From assembly GCF_000090795.2 (NCBI RefSeq), contig NW_003546401.1, positions 105,360 to 152,732 of the forward strand: 47,373 nucleotides of DNA, given 5' to 3'. The DNA comes from Amphimedon queenslandica. Its lineage: Eukaryota; Porifera; Demospongiae; Haplosclerida; Niphatidae. A program made the position numbers and the translations under genes. Every line of letters begins with the position of its first letter. The first letter of the stretch is position 1. Below are positions 29,141 to 42,200 of this stretch, piece by piece. A model generated the notes under the pieces. It ran no database searches. It was not told where the DNA came from and saw only the letters and a list, made by a program, of their open reading frames with translations.

Positions 29141-32100
29141 TTAGTCATTTAGTAATAATTGTTTTTCATCATTATCTGGTAAAAGTTTACTTAAGCATTT
29201 ATTTTGATTTTCTTTTTGTTTTGTTGCTGTGTCCACACTTAGTCTTTTGTAATGCTCAAAATAAAAAAGGAGAATCAATCTGTAAGGGTAAATGAACAAT
29301 CACTTCGGGTGTGCAAGTAACTTACAGTGATAGGGTTGAAAGGCCAGTCATTGTCCATGTCATTGCCTTAGCTCTTTCTGGGTGATCAAGAGAAAATACA
29401 CCAGCTAAACCAACTACCTATTATGACATTGTAATAATCAAGTAGTACAGAATAGAGCATAAAGAGTTATAAATCTTATTTTTTGCATTAAACTACATGT
29501 TTGACAAAAATCACTAATAAAGACAAATTTTTCTATTTTTATAATTTTTTCTGATACATATTTATGTTTTTTTATGTTGTGTAGAGTTGATTCCAATCAA
29601 GTTTGGATTTTTTATAAATTTTTAAAAGTTGCTCAAAAATTGAGCAAATGACCAACCAAAGGCTATATAATAGCCTTTGGTCAATGGCCAAATTTTGTCG
29701 AAAATGGCTAGGAGAGAATTTTCCATTTTTATAATTTTTTCTGATACATATTAGTGCTCTTATGTTGTGTAGAAAATTTGAGTTGATTTCGATTAAGTTT
29801 AGATTTTTTATGAATTTTTAAAATTGCTCAAAAATTGAGCAAATGACCAAAGGCTATAGCCTTTGGTCAATGGCCAAATTTTGTCAAAAATGGCTAGGAG
29901 AGAATTTTCCATTTTTATAATTTTTCCTGATACGTATAAGCATTTTTATGTTGTGTAGAAAATTTGAGTTGATTTCGATTAAATTTAGATTTTTTATGAA
30001 TTTTTAAATTGCTCAAAAATTGGGCAAATGACCAAAGGCTATGGTTAATGGCCAAATTTTGTCAAAAATGGCTAAGAAAGAATTTTCCATTTTAATAATT
30101 TTTCCTGATACACATACATGTTCTTATGTTATGTAAAAAAAATTGAGCTGATTTTGATCAAGTTTGGATTTTTTATGAATTTTTGAACTTTCTCCAAATG
30201 CCATGAACTGTATTGTAGTGCATGAAACATGCTGTTTAGGGATTAAACCCTGACTTGAGGTGATTACACACTCTTGATTGAATGAATAGGTGTAAAGTAG
30301 TCTAGTCATAAGATATTCAAATAAACTGTCTTACAACTTACTGCGAAAATGAGAATTGCAGCATTACAAGACAATGTCAGAATTCCACCACTTATGCCTA
30401 TAGGTCATTAAATGTAATAAACAATCTATAAAAGTATATTATTATACCTTCAGATATTGGATAAGTTGCTTCCACTGCTGCTTCGTAATATATTGGCATA
30501 GATGCAAATGAGAAAGTATAAAATAAAGAATAAGTAATGAACAAGTTGACAGGATTGCTACTGCCCCAGCCATATATAGACAATGCAAACCATAAAACAG
30601 AGAGTGTGGTCAAACTCATCAGCACAAGAAGTATAACCTTGAATTTCCTTTGAAACCTGTAGCATTATAAATAATTATAATAATTTAACAATTTGTAAAA
30701 ATCACAGTATAGAGTATTTGTGCTAAGGCATAGTAGGTACAACCAAGGCCAAGCCACAAAATTTACAATATGCACACATCATGAGACTAAGACTATACTA
30801 TATCAGTACTATGCAGACACAACTTTTCCTTGTACATGTACCACAAAGCCTTCAAGAAAGGTTTCATAACTTTCAACCAACCTGTCTGCTAATAATCCAG
30901 TTATTTGACCACTGATGCTTCCAAGAATTGCTGAAACAGCTCCCATCCAAGACGTGCTCCTTAGAAAACTCCAAATAGAGTCTACCTTTACTTTGTCGTT
31001 GAATCCAGAGGAAGGATTTAAAATGACAGACAGTACAGACTGGAAACCACTAAAGAATTGGGAATAACTGAGCTATTAACATATAAACAACTTGCAAAAA
31101 AAGAATTAAGAATTATACAAAATTATAAATTTAAATAAAATATAAGCAACTTACAAACTTCCTCCCATTACAATTCCTCCACTTAGTACAAGGACTATGT
31201 AGGAATGGTTACGTAGGAGCTCCTTTAATGATTTCATAAAGTCAACTCGTTCTTCTTTAGCTGATACACTAGGAGGAGTAGGTGGGTGAGGAGGGAAATA
31301 AATGCTGAAGAATATCGCAATAAATAGACTCATTTCTGCTTGCACTATCAGCATAGTCCTGATGCTGTACTCTTGAGTTAGATACGGATTCATTATAAAG
31401 CCCAATGCTACTCCTAGACTTTGAGAAGTCACGGCCACAGCTGTGGCAAATACTCTCTCTTTAGGAGAAAACCATATGGAGCTAATTTTAGGAGGGAGTA
31501 TCATGACTGGTAGTCCTACATATCCAATCAATATGTGCCCCACATGTATCAGCCAGACCCAGTCTGAAGCATTTGGAGCATAAGGAACAAAGACACGCAT
31601 TGTACAACCCAGTGCTAATATCCAAGCGCCACTGACGCCGACAACTCGGAGTCCAAATCGTTTCAGACACCACACAAAGGGTATAGTGAAGAGGATGAAG
31701 CCTAAAGAACCATATGCTGTATAAAAGTAAAGAAATAAATCTATAATAATCAGTATAAAAATCTAAGTCTGCCTTAATGTAAAATATACGGGTTATAATA
31801 CATGTAGTATATGTCAAAGTTCCATGGTATTTACTTACATGTAAATGCAAGCTAAATGCATTATAAAAATGGAGAATTCTCTCCTTTTTACCACTTTTTG
31901 GTATTACATGTATATCTACAATGTATCCTACAGTTAGGGCCCCATAAAACTCTCACTTGAAACTAACATAATCTACAAAATATCATTAATATTTTTATTA
32001 ATTAGATCTATAGATCTCTACCTGGTAACAGAGTCACTTCAATGGCAGTTAATCCATATGCTTGCCACGCTTCTATGGCTATTGAACCAAAAGTCGCCCA

Positions 32101-32196
32101 AGAGACGTTCTGATGAGCAGAGAGTAGAGATATGGCCGTAAGCACATAATATCTCCCAAAGTAAGTCTTGTAATTCTCTTTCCTTTCACTTTCCAT
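29141..32196 (-). CDS. SLC49-family MFS transporter (FLVCR/DIRC2-like)
   Basis: Seven exons: 32196-32022, 31716-31155, 31049-30882, 30656-30448, 30397-30342, 29417-29326, 29279-29141; 1401 nt, 466 aa. Features of the family: RYYVLTAISLL at the N-terminus, AYG...TLLPAYGSLGFILFTIP, WFSPKERVFATAVA (~141-154), a charged proline-rich central loop (FPPHPPTPPSVSAKEER), second-half helices with SGQITGLLADRFQRKFK, and ISGGILTLSCNAAILIFA. The last exon ends the final helix and adds a ~35-residue polar tail. Length is close to human SLC49A4 (478 aa). Family members move haem, choline or pyridoxine across plasma or lysosomal membranes; the substrate here cannot be told. Intron 5 (29418-30341) is filled with AT-rich repeats, so the last two exons are easily missed. 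Confidence 0.88.
29507..30235 (-). repeat. Tandem AT-rich hairpin repeats (hAT-like family)
   Basis: About four units of ~185 bp in the reverse sense to those in LEPROT intron 5 (GGATTTTTTATGAATTTTTA ... AATTTTTTCTGATACATA). The unit boundary at ~29843 holds a perfect palindrome centred on CAAAGGCTATAGCCTTTG. The right end has CATGCTGTTTAG like the start of the 8419 copy. Lies in an SLC49 intron. Confidence 0.7.
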
Positions 32197-32324
32197 TGAC
32201 TAGACGACAAAGGACTAATGGCGCTTATGGCATGCTTATTAGTCTCGCGTAGCCAGCCTAATGCTTATGGCCACACTCCCGGTCACACCTAGATCTAGAC
32301 TGATTATGAAGATGCAATTTTAGT
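32197..32324. other. SLC49 5' region
   Basis: Short upstream region between the SLC49 ATG and the aminotransferase fragment. No promoter motif recognised. Confidence 0.4.
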
Positions 32325-32556
32325 CTAATAAGCACCATAATTTGCATCTGCTGCTGTGCAGCGTGATAGAGAATCAGTTGACACGGCAAACCAGATTTTG
32401 TCTAGCTGACGTTCAACAGCCTTTGTTACTCCTGGATACCTGTGACCAGCCCCCATGTTCAGTGTAGAGGAACTCAAATCAAAGTACTGCTTGCCAACAT
32501 CATCAGTGATAACTAGCCCATTACCATGAACAATGCAATTTTGTAGTGAAGGAGAA
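32325..32556 (-). pseudogene. Orphan class-III aminotransferase N-terminal fragment
   Basis: An open frame after an AG at 32558-32557 encodes NCIVHGNGLVITDDVGKQYF, DLSSSTLNMGAGHRYPGV and TKAVERQLDKIWFAVSTD, then stops (TAG, 32327-32325). This matches the start of PLP-dependent class-III aminotransferases (G-x-x-D-x-GK-x-Y-x-D-L ... GH-x-P-x-V-x-x-A-V-x-x-Q). The PLP lysine and the rest of the enzyme are absent, and there is no room for them before SLC49. Either a gene fragment left by duplication, or an exon of a rearranged gene. Confidence 0.7.
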
Positions 32557-32592
32557 CTAGACTATTTGTAGTAAAAAGTCATGGACTATATA

Positions 32593-32809
32593 CCTTAAGC
32601 CTACTATTTTTAGCGTATACTAAATTTAGCTATATTAGCAAGAGAGCTTTAAATCGCTAAATTAAATAGACGCCAAAATAATAATTATTCATTATAATGG
32701 TTTATTATTTATTGTTAATTTGGTTAAAAACACTAAAATTAGTAATGCTAAACATGACTTTTGCTGATTTCGCTAAAATTAGTAGATGCAAATAATAGTA
32801 GGCTTAAGG
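32593..32809. repeat. MITE with CCTTAAGCCTACTATT ends
   Basis: Perfect 16-bp inverted repeats CCTTAAGCCTACTATT / AATAGTAGGCTTAAGG flanked by TA on both sides. Interior is AT-rich with repeated CTAAAATTAG motifs. No coding capacity. Confidence 0.85.
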
Positions 32810-33575
32810 TATTCATCTTCTTGGATCAGTAGTAGGATTAGAGGTATAGAAGTCTATACATAAATATTGTAGAGACAGACAGACTAGATCTATGACTAAT
32901 GTGGGCGGCAGGCCTAATTCAACTTAGGTTTAGTAGCAGACCTTTATTAGCAGACCTTTATTAGCATAGGCAGCCCCTCCCACTTGCAAAATCACTTGTG
33001 TTTACACAAAGCTGCTATGTAATTTGCATTTTGTGCTCAATACAAAAATTACTTATTTTGCTTGAAAATTTTTTACGCTTTACTTTAGATTGTCATTGCT
33101 ATTAGTATAATGAAAAGTCTAGGTTCCGAATGTATACCAATGGCCCAAGAGGTTCGTATTTCACTGACAGTGATTTGCATCAGCATCATTAGGTTACACT
33201 TGAACATTATTACTACTGTAAACGTAATTGTTCTTTCAGTCGGGAATTTCTAATGGTTAGGGAAATAAAATGAGCAATCATTATAAAGGAGGAAAGATGA
33301 TACATTTATTAAAATAATCTCGAAAGTCAAAAGTTGCAATCATAGAATACAAAGTCATCAAGCCATTACAATAAACAAACAATTCTATTACTAAAAGTTA
33401 CCTTCACAAATAGGACAATAAAGTAACATAAAAGGGCAAGTTGCGCATAGCTTTACATTTGTTGATAGAAAAGCTTTGAGAATAGAAGAATTGATTGCCT
33501 CAGCTCATTGTTGAAGTAAGTAGTATCTTAAAATTTTTATGCTATGATTAATTGATATAGTATCAAAGTAATATA
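32810..33575. other. Intergenic region before the ML-domain gene
   Basis: Includes a short tandem AGCAGACCTTTATT (~32935-32965). A 50-codon ORF from ATG at ~33110 has no supporting features. It must contain the ML-gene promoter; no TATA box seen. Confidence 0.4.
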
Positions 33576-34279
33576 ATGAACATAAGAGGCAAGCATATTC
33601 TGTTATGCTTATCCATTGCTGTAGCTGCCCACGTGTCCAATTTGACTAACAACTACAACACTGGTATTGGTATGTTTTGTAGACATAATATTAATAGCTG
33701 TTTTGATATATTCACTAGAACCTACTGATAACAAAGGATTCACAGATTGTTGTAAGTGATTGTATGTAATATTTATTTTTTACATTAATTTTTTCATTAG
33801 CTATTTCTCATAACTTTGGTGAAATGACAAATGCAACCACTTCCCCCACACCATTAATACCTGGTCGGAACTATCACATAACAGCAACAGTGACTATAAG
33901 TATGTGATACAAAATTAACATTGGCATAATTATCAATTACTTTTTAAGAAAAACCAATTCAATGGGCTATCCTGCATTTCATTGTGAAACGTAAATTTAA
34001 GAACTATGCTAATATAACTTTTATTGATGAAAAGTTTAATTTCTGTGATATTTGGGTGTCTTTCTTCAATATGCACTGTCCAATAGAACCTGGAATATAT
34101 AATTATAACTACTCAGAAATATTGCCCCAGCTAATGTGGCCAGTCAGTATTGATACAACAGTGCATGTACTGGTAATAACTAATTTATTTTATAGGGTCT
34201 GTATTACAGTAAAGTTACTATTTATAATGAGAACGGAGAACAACTTTTGTGTATGATGAAAGAATTTGACATCAATTAG
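33576..34279 (+). CDS. Secreted ML-domain (MD-2-related lipid-recognition) protein
   Basis: Five exons: 33576-33669, 33719-33751, 33801-33899, 33949-34172, 34196-34279; 534 nt, 177 aa. Signal peptide MNIRGKHILLCLSIAVAAHV is followed by an ML pattern: GFTDCS near the mature start, LIPGRNYHITATVTI, FCDIW, MHCPIEPGIYNYNYSEILP, then a final strand pair with NENGEQLLCMMKEFDIN. ML proteins (NPC2, GM2 activator, MD-2) are secreted or lysosomal lipid binders; the CP-x-x-PG-x-Y and late G-x-x-L-x-C elements are the diagnostic part. The ligand cannot be told. All joints are GT-AG and in frame. Tandem with the IgSF receptor, same strand. Confidence 0.82.
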
Positions 34280-36251
34280 ATTAGAACAACATTGAGTCTT
34301 CATTTTTATGTACATTTGTATGTTCTGTTTTCAATGTTGCATAGAAATTTAGAGCTCATTCTGATCAAAATTGTTATATTTGTTTCAGACATTATTTCAA
34401 CCATATTTATCACATTATGTGGGGATGGTACACTGTTCAAAAATTATGCACTTTGCCTTAAAAAGGAGTTTGTCTTGTATACTGACAAATCTGAGTCAAA
34501 GACTATAAAGTTTATCAGAGTTACGAAACTGTAAAAGAAGCACCAAAAATACTTTAAATAATTGTTTTGTACTATAAACAGCTTATAGATTATACCTCAC
34601 AAAGTAATCATAGTTACATTATGAGTGCATTATGTTTCCATAACATAGTTTATGCAAACATTATTAGCTACATAATGATTGCTGCTTTATTTGAATGCTG
34701 GAGCGTAGCTTTTAAATGAGCTCTTACTGTCAACATGTTTATTTTGTTAATGTAGGGAAACACATCTTATGAGCAATTTGTTTATCAGTGTAGATAATTA
34801 GAGAGCTTGGCTAACTGGAATGCAAAACATTCAAGTGTATGAGTAAAATTCATTATCCTGTTTCTCTCAGTTGGTACTAGTAGTCTTTGCATTGACTGGA
34901 TCTGCTAATCATTACAAAGGTAAGTGGCTATACTATGTACATGTACAGTAGAGTAGACACTCTCTATAGCAGGTATTAATTCTTAGATTAAAGGCATTCT
35001 GTGATACTTATATATACACTGGTAGATGGGGCAAGGAAAATTATGCTAGGGATAACTTGGAGCATAATAGAGCAAGTTATTAATACTGGCATGACTGGTA
35101 AAGTTTCTGGCCCTATACCCCTGGCCACATGATTTCAATTCAATATATGGCAGCCTGGTGAGGTACAAGTACTAATACAACAACCCAACTGCTTATTACC
35201 CACCCACGCAAGCGTAGTGAGTCAAATGACTTTAAGGCTGTTCTATTTTCCAGTGACTCAAAGTCACTGGAAAGATTTTCAGATTCTGACATTATTACAA
35301 TATTACTTTTATTAGAATTTTAACAGATGCATGTACATGTAACTTGATAGTTGATATTTGAGTAAAGCTTACACTATGAGCATAGTAATGAGCATAATTG
35401 GATTCATTTCAAAGCATAATCGAGTGGAATTTGGGGCAGTACCAAAAAGCATAATTTGCCTATAGCCCTACTGGTAGACTACTAATGACTGTTAACAAGG
35501 TTTGGAATGTGTACTTGTACTATGTACATGCTGCACGTAGAGTTGCCTGTATCCTAGCAAAATTATACTTTCAATTCATGTACATTTAGTCCTGTTGCTG
35601 TGAAGATTTCATTTCCATTTTCAGATTCTGGCATTATTACAATATTACTTTTATTACAATTATAACTGATGAATGTACCTGTAATTTGATGGTTGATATT
35701 TGAGTAAAGCATGAGAATGTATGATTTAAGGTTTCAGGCTGGAGGGTTTATAGGTCCTTATTGTTATTTGAAACAGAGCTAGCTCTGGTCCATTGACAGT
35801 ATGTCTTTCTACATGTTAGTGTGTGTATGAGCATGTACAAAGTGACACTGATCCTTAGCTAGTCTGTTCATAGCTTTCTCTCCTACTAATTTTAAATGGT
35901 CATTGTTTATATTTGATCATCACCTTTTCATTATTTTATTCATTTATTTTATAAGTCATTTTTGGGTGTATGTTGGGTGTATAAAATAGAATCACTTCTA
36001 TGGATAGAGCCAGTTAGATTATTAATTCATTTTTAAAGTGATAATGTTTGCATAGTAACATGTCTAGCATTCCATAGTACTACTATACATTAACTAACCT
36101 TTAGTGGCACTTGTCTAGCATTCCATAGTACATTAACTAACCTTTAGTGATGCCTCATGAGTAAGCAGTTTAGAGTAAGCATTCTGTAATTAGCTCATAC
36201 CCACCCATGCATATCAAGTACCTTGTTTAGTAAACAGTTTGAAGTCAGAAG
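34280..36251. other. Intergenic region between ML and IgSF genes
   Basis: 34292-34534 is open for 80 codons with an acceptor-like TTTGTTTCAG at ~34388, but no family is recognised. 34869-34919 looks like a lone exon (TTGGTACTAGTAGTCTTTGC ... then GTAAGT) encoding a hydrophobic signal-like segment. Two ~85-bp direct repeats (35272-35355 and 35624-35709) and a ~50-bp tandem pair (CTAGCATTCCATAGTA, 36063-36156) are present. No complete gene is supported. Confidence 0.5.
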
Positions 36252-39200
36252 ATGGTGATCTGGTTCTTTCTATTGCTGCATTATGTATCATGTCAGCCAT
36301 TCTTTGGTTCTCTTCCTCCACGTCCAAGTACTGGTCAGTTATTGTTTTTATAACATAGTGACTATATTAGGTAATGGTTGAACCAATTAGGTGTGAGGTT
36401 GTTTCTTGGTGAGGAGAATGTGACTATTGCTAATTTCTCAATGATAGCTGCTGGTCTGTTTCATGACACTGATATAGATGAGCCTGGTAATGCTGTTGGA
36501 GTGAATGGCAGTCCTGATGGTCAGAATGATGGTTTGTGGTGTCAGAGTTCTCTTAATCAGAATATGATAGGAACATGGTATTATCCTGATGGAACAACTG
36601 TACCATTGGGTCCTGGTAGTCCTCTGTTTGCTAACAACACTGCTACTGGTCAAATTGGTTTGTTAAGAACTGGAGGAATAGCAAGTGTTCAAGGACTATA
36701 CAGTTGTGTTATACCAAATGAAGAAGGAATCAATCAGACACTGTATGTTGCTGCTTATGGTAATACTGATTTCCTTATGGATGGTGGTAAGCAAGTTCAA
36801 TTTAATATTGCATAATTTATCCTTTTCATTATATACAGAACTTCCAACTATTGATGGTAGTAGTTCCTCCTTCCAGCTCCTCTCATCAGTTGATGCTGAT
36901 CCTCCAGTGTTTAGTTTATCATTTAATGTCACTAATAGATCACCAACAATAGTCACTTGCTCTGTTGATAATGGAAACCAGTTTAATGTATCTGATAATG
37001 ATCTGATACGTACTGTAACATTAGTTAATAATGATGTACAAGTACAAGTATCAGCAATGTTTAGAATGAGAGTGCCTGGTCTGTATAAATGTTTTGTTAC
37101 TACTGACAGAATTACAACTACGCCTTTAGTATCTACTAATATGACAATGAGGAATGTTACTGGTAAGTATGCCCTATTTTTTCATCATATTATTATTTAT
37201 GTTTTCCTTTTATAAGTAACTGGATCTCCATTAAACTTCACCTACAGTAGAGATAGTTTTCTCTCAGTTACACTAGGTTGGTCTCCCTCAGCAGTGATTA
37301 GTGCTACTCCTCAGTATCATGTCTTTGTTAATAACAGTAATGGTATTTTTATAAATGATAGCACTACAAATACTGAGCTGTCTCTCTCATTACGTCCTGA
37401 TGATGAATATAATATTAGACTAGTAGCTACTGGTGAAGACTTACCCAGTGAAATAATTACTGTTACTGTTCTTGAAAGTACATGTAGATCTAAAATTATT
37501 TTTATTCATTTATAAATCCTTTTCTAGTTGTCAGTATTGATGTACAAGGGCCAGTTATGATACCATTAGATCATTCTTTTTTCTTTTCATTATCCTGTAC
37601 ACTGGCATTAGCTCCTGAAGTGAATGATACTATGATTGAAATGTTCTGGGCAAGTCCTGATCTCAATACCTTCAATTCTACAACTGATGGAGACATATTT
37701 TTAGATACTTTAGAGCCTACAATGATATCAGTTAATGATAGTGTTTTACATACACTTACTCTTAACTTCAGTTCATTGCAAGCATCTCAAGTTGGAGAAT
37801 ATGTTTGTAGAGCTCTAGTGGATGATGGTACTAATACTAGTAATGTCATAACATCAAATTATTCTGTATCTGTTCAAGGTATGTATAAACAAGTCATAAT
37901 TATATTTACATTTTTGTTCATACAATGTAGTACCTACTCCTGTGGTCACATCTAGTCTCAATACAACAGGACGTATTTTTGAAAGCAATGAAATTCAGCT
38001 ATTATGTATCGTAATTATTACTTTACTGGATGTTGATCAAACTGTTACCATTAACTGGTTTGGACCTAATGGACTCATTACAATGAATGATGCTAAGTAT
38101 AGCATTAGTACTGGGGAGATCAACTCAACTACTAATGGAAGTAGTTTAGCATTCACTGCATCTCTATCAGATAATGGAACTGATTACTATTGTACTGCTA
38201 GTGTTGGACCTGCTAGTAATGTGAATGGGTTTGAACTGATTTTACCAGCTACTGCTATGTCAACTAATACTACTATTACAGTGGAAAGTAAGTTATCATT
38301 TACTAGTTTACACTTTGCAATCAATATTTTTATATGATATATACTTTATTTTTTTTAGTTGTACCTCTACCAATAATTTCAATTACTGATGTTGGTATTC
38401 CAGTAACAGGAGATTCATTCCAGTTAGTGTGTACTGGAACTGCACCAGCTAATGTATCAAGTATTGCTACTGTTAGTGTTCAATGGCTTCTTAATGGTAC
38501 TGTGTTTACTGATGATACACTGGAAGGAGTCACTGTTACTAATAGTGGGTCTATGGCCACATTATCATTCAGTTCTCTTAATGCTTCTACTCATGAAAGA
38601 GATGATTATACTTGTGAAGCTACTCTTAGTATTCCTGATGTACCAACAACTAAAATAGCAAGCATTATGCACAGCCTTCAGACTTTAAGTAAGTGCATGT
38701 ATAATCATATGAATATAATTTTTTATTTCCATTTTAGCTAATCCTGTTGTTATGATACGTTCAAGTCAACCTTATTTTGCTGGTCAAATCTATTCATTAA
38801 ACTGTACTGTCACAATAGTAGCTGGAGTCCTCAATATAACATGGTTTAATAGCAGTGGAAATGAATTAATGGAAGGAAATGGAATAAGTTTTAATTTGGT
38901 GACTGTTTCTGATACTGTACAAAGATATGATTTGATATTTAATTCACTTGACTATTCAGATATTGGAGTATATACTTGTCAAGCTAGTCTTACCGTTGAT
39001 AGAGGTGGTGGTGATCTATTTAATGGAACTGGATCTGCTAATGCAACTGTTAGTATAAGAAGTAAGTAAAATTAACTAGTTTCGCCATTTATAATTTACA
39101 TTTGATTATTTAGTACCATTACCACAAGTATCTATATCTCCTGATGGTAATTCTCCTCTTATTCATGGAACTGTTAGAACTGTTAGCTGTTCTGTTGTTT

Positions 39201-42200
39201 TCACTCCTCCTTTACCTACTAATCCTGATGTCTCATTTACTGTCTTCAAAGATGATGATCAAGTATCATTTGAGAACAGTTCCAGGCTAATAGCAGTTCA
39301 GACTGGAACTACTGGTGCTCTTACCTTTCAACCACTCAATTTCTCTGATGCTGGTAATTATACATGTACTGCTACAGCAAGAGATAATGCTAATAATCCA
39401 TTAATAATACCAAGCAGTGCTTCTGATGAATATATTGCTACTGTACAAGGTAATTTGTCTTAAAATAAAAGCAATTGATTTTTATGCATGTTATATTATT
39501 TTATAGCCATTCCTGTTCCTAATATCACATTCACTACTACTACTGGTAGATCACTGGGAGAGAGTTTAACTCTTAATTGCACAGTTAATGTGCTAGATGA
39601 CCTATACAATATTAATGCTACTAGCAGTATAGTAAGAGATGGAGAACTGATTACTAGTGCTACTGGATCTGGTGATACGACAGCAATGATTATGATTGAT
39701 TCATTAAGGTCATCTGATGCTGGAGACTATCAATGTATTGTTAATATCACTCAACCTGATATAGACTATGAATTTAATGGAATAGAATCTACTGAAGTGA
39801 TGCTAACTTGTATGTTGAAATAATTGAATATGTTTTATTTCTTTATTGTTTTCATAGTACCAACTCCTTCAGTTATTGTTGAGTATAATGCTACTGGACA
39901 TTTAGTAGATGGAGAACTAGCAGAAGGACAGTTTCTTGATATTATGTGTATAGCTGACATCAGTCAATATATTGATACTAGTGTTAGTGTTACTATGAGT
40001 TGGAGGAGAAATAACACTGTACTGACCAATGGAAGTGATTTTACTATCAGTCCTCCAGTTATGACTAATAATCAGTACACTGGTGTGTTACGTATTAATA
40101 GTTTAAGAGATGAACTTGATAATGGTGCTAGTTATAATTGTTCAGTTAGTGTGACTCCTAATACTCTTTTTATATTAGCAGGAAATGATAATAGCAGTGC
40201 AGTTACATTAACTGTATCAAGTAGGTGAATTTATTAATATTCTTATTTTGTCATTTCATTTTTGATAGGGTTTGATATCAATCATATTGATATAAGTATC
40301 AATATTCCTTCTGTTCCTGTTGCTGGTGATGTATTCAATTTATCTTGTTTTATAGTTGTACCTCCTAATTTTGTTGAGAATCTTACTAGTGTCAGATGGA
40401 CTTATGATTTAGAAGCATCTCGAGATGTGACTAGTGAAAACAATGATGCTACACTAGTACCTGTTGTTAGAAATGGAAATATATTCACCAGTGTACTTAC
40501 ACTAGATCCAGTGAAGACAACTGATGCTAGACAATATTACTGCTATCCAACAATTCTAGTATTTAACTATGTTGATCGTACTAACAGAGATTTAACTGTT
40601 CAAAGTTAGCATAACTCATTGTTGATAATTTATGTTGCATTCCTTTTTATATAGTATCTCCTCCCAGTGTATCAATAGTTGCTGATCCTCCAACTGGTCC
40701 AATATATGAGAGTACAGGTTACTTACTGACCTGTACAGCTACAGTAAACACTACAATAGTGAATACACCAGTAACTGCTAGTGTAGTATGGACTGATCCT
40801 AGTGGTAATGTAATACCAACTAATGAAGCAAGACGTCAAGTGATACCTCCAACTGGTAACAGTTTTTTAAGCATGCTATTGTTTCAACCTATTGATACTG
40901 GTCTTAATAATGATGGAGGAACATATACCTGTCAAATGATCATCAATTCTAGTAACTCATTAATAGCATCAAGTCAACCTACTGATACCCTTACTGTTAC
41001 TGTTGAAAGTGAGTTTTATATTGTAAAATAGTGCTATCATTCCTTTCTCTCTTTTCCTTTTCCCATCTCTGTGTCTTATTCTTTTTCTCTATTTTTATTA
41101 GGGCTTCCTTCAATGACAGTAGATTTCTCATCAGTTGGTTTAATTGAAGTTGGTCAGAGTCTAACTATAACATGTACTGTAACAACAGTTGAGAGATTAG
41201 CTGTAACACCATTGATTACTTTCATTAAATTGAATGATACAGATATGGAAATGCTCTCTAATTTAAATAGGCCATACAGTATCACAACAGATGATACTGG
41301 TTCAGTTACTAACTATACTCTAATACTGGATCCAGTGAGGTTTGAAGATGCTGGAATGTATACATGTATGGCTGAGTTTAATGTAACTGGTTTTAATAAT
41401 ACCAATGATCCTAGCACTGCTACTTATGACTCACAAGAGGATAGTGATACCTTTAATTTACTGATAACATGTAAGTTAGCAACAGGAATTAACTGTCAAA
41501 ATAATAATCAAATTTTTTGTAGTACCTCCTCCCAGTGTATCAATAGTTGCTGATCCTCCAACTGGTCCAATATATGAGAGTACAAGTTACTTACTAACCT
41601 GTACAGCTACAGTAAACACTACAATAGTGAATACACCAGTAACTGCTAGTGTAGTATGGACTGATCCTAGTGGTAGTGTAATACCAATTAATGATACAAG
41701 ACCTCAAGTGACACCTCCAACTGGTAACAGTCTTGTAAGCATGTTAGTGTTTCAACCTATTGATACTGGTCGTAATAATGATGGAGGAACATATACCTGT
41801 CAAATGATCATCAATTCTGGTAACTCATTAATAGCATCAAGCCAACCTACTAATGCTACCCTTACTGTTACTGTTGAAAGTAAGTTGTTAACATGTGTTG
41901 TACATGTACTTAATTGCCACTCTCCCTCTATTATTTTCCTTTTATTATCTCTTCCTTTCATCAGGTCTTCCTCCAATGACAGTAAATTTCTCATCAGTTG
42001 GTTCAGTTGAAGTTGGTCAGAGTCTAACTATAACATGTACCATAACAACAGTTGAGAGATTAGTAGTATCACCAATGATTACTTTCATTAAAATGAATGA
42101 TACAGATATAGAAATGCTCTCTAACTTGAATAGACCATACAGTATCACAACAGATGGTACTGGTTCAGTTACTAACTATACTCTAATACTGGATCCAGTG

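Noticed and set aside
33110..33262. 50-codon ORF before the ML gene
   Set aside because: No splice, domain or composition support; hydrophobic stretch is explained by AT-rich sequence.
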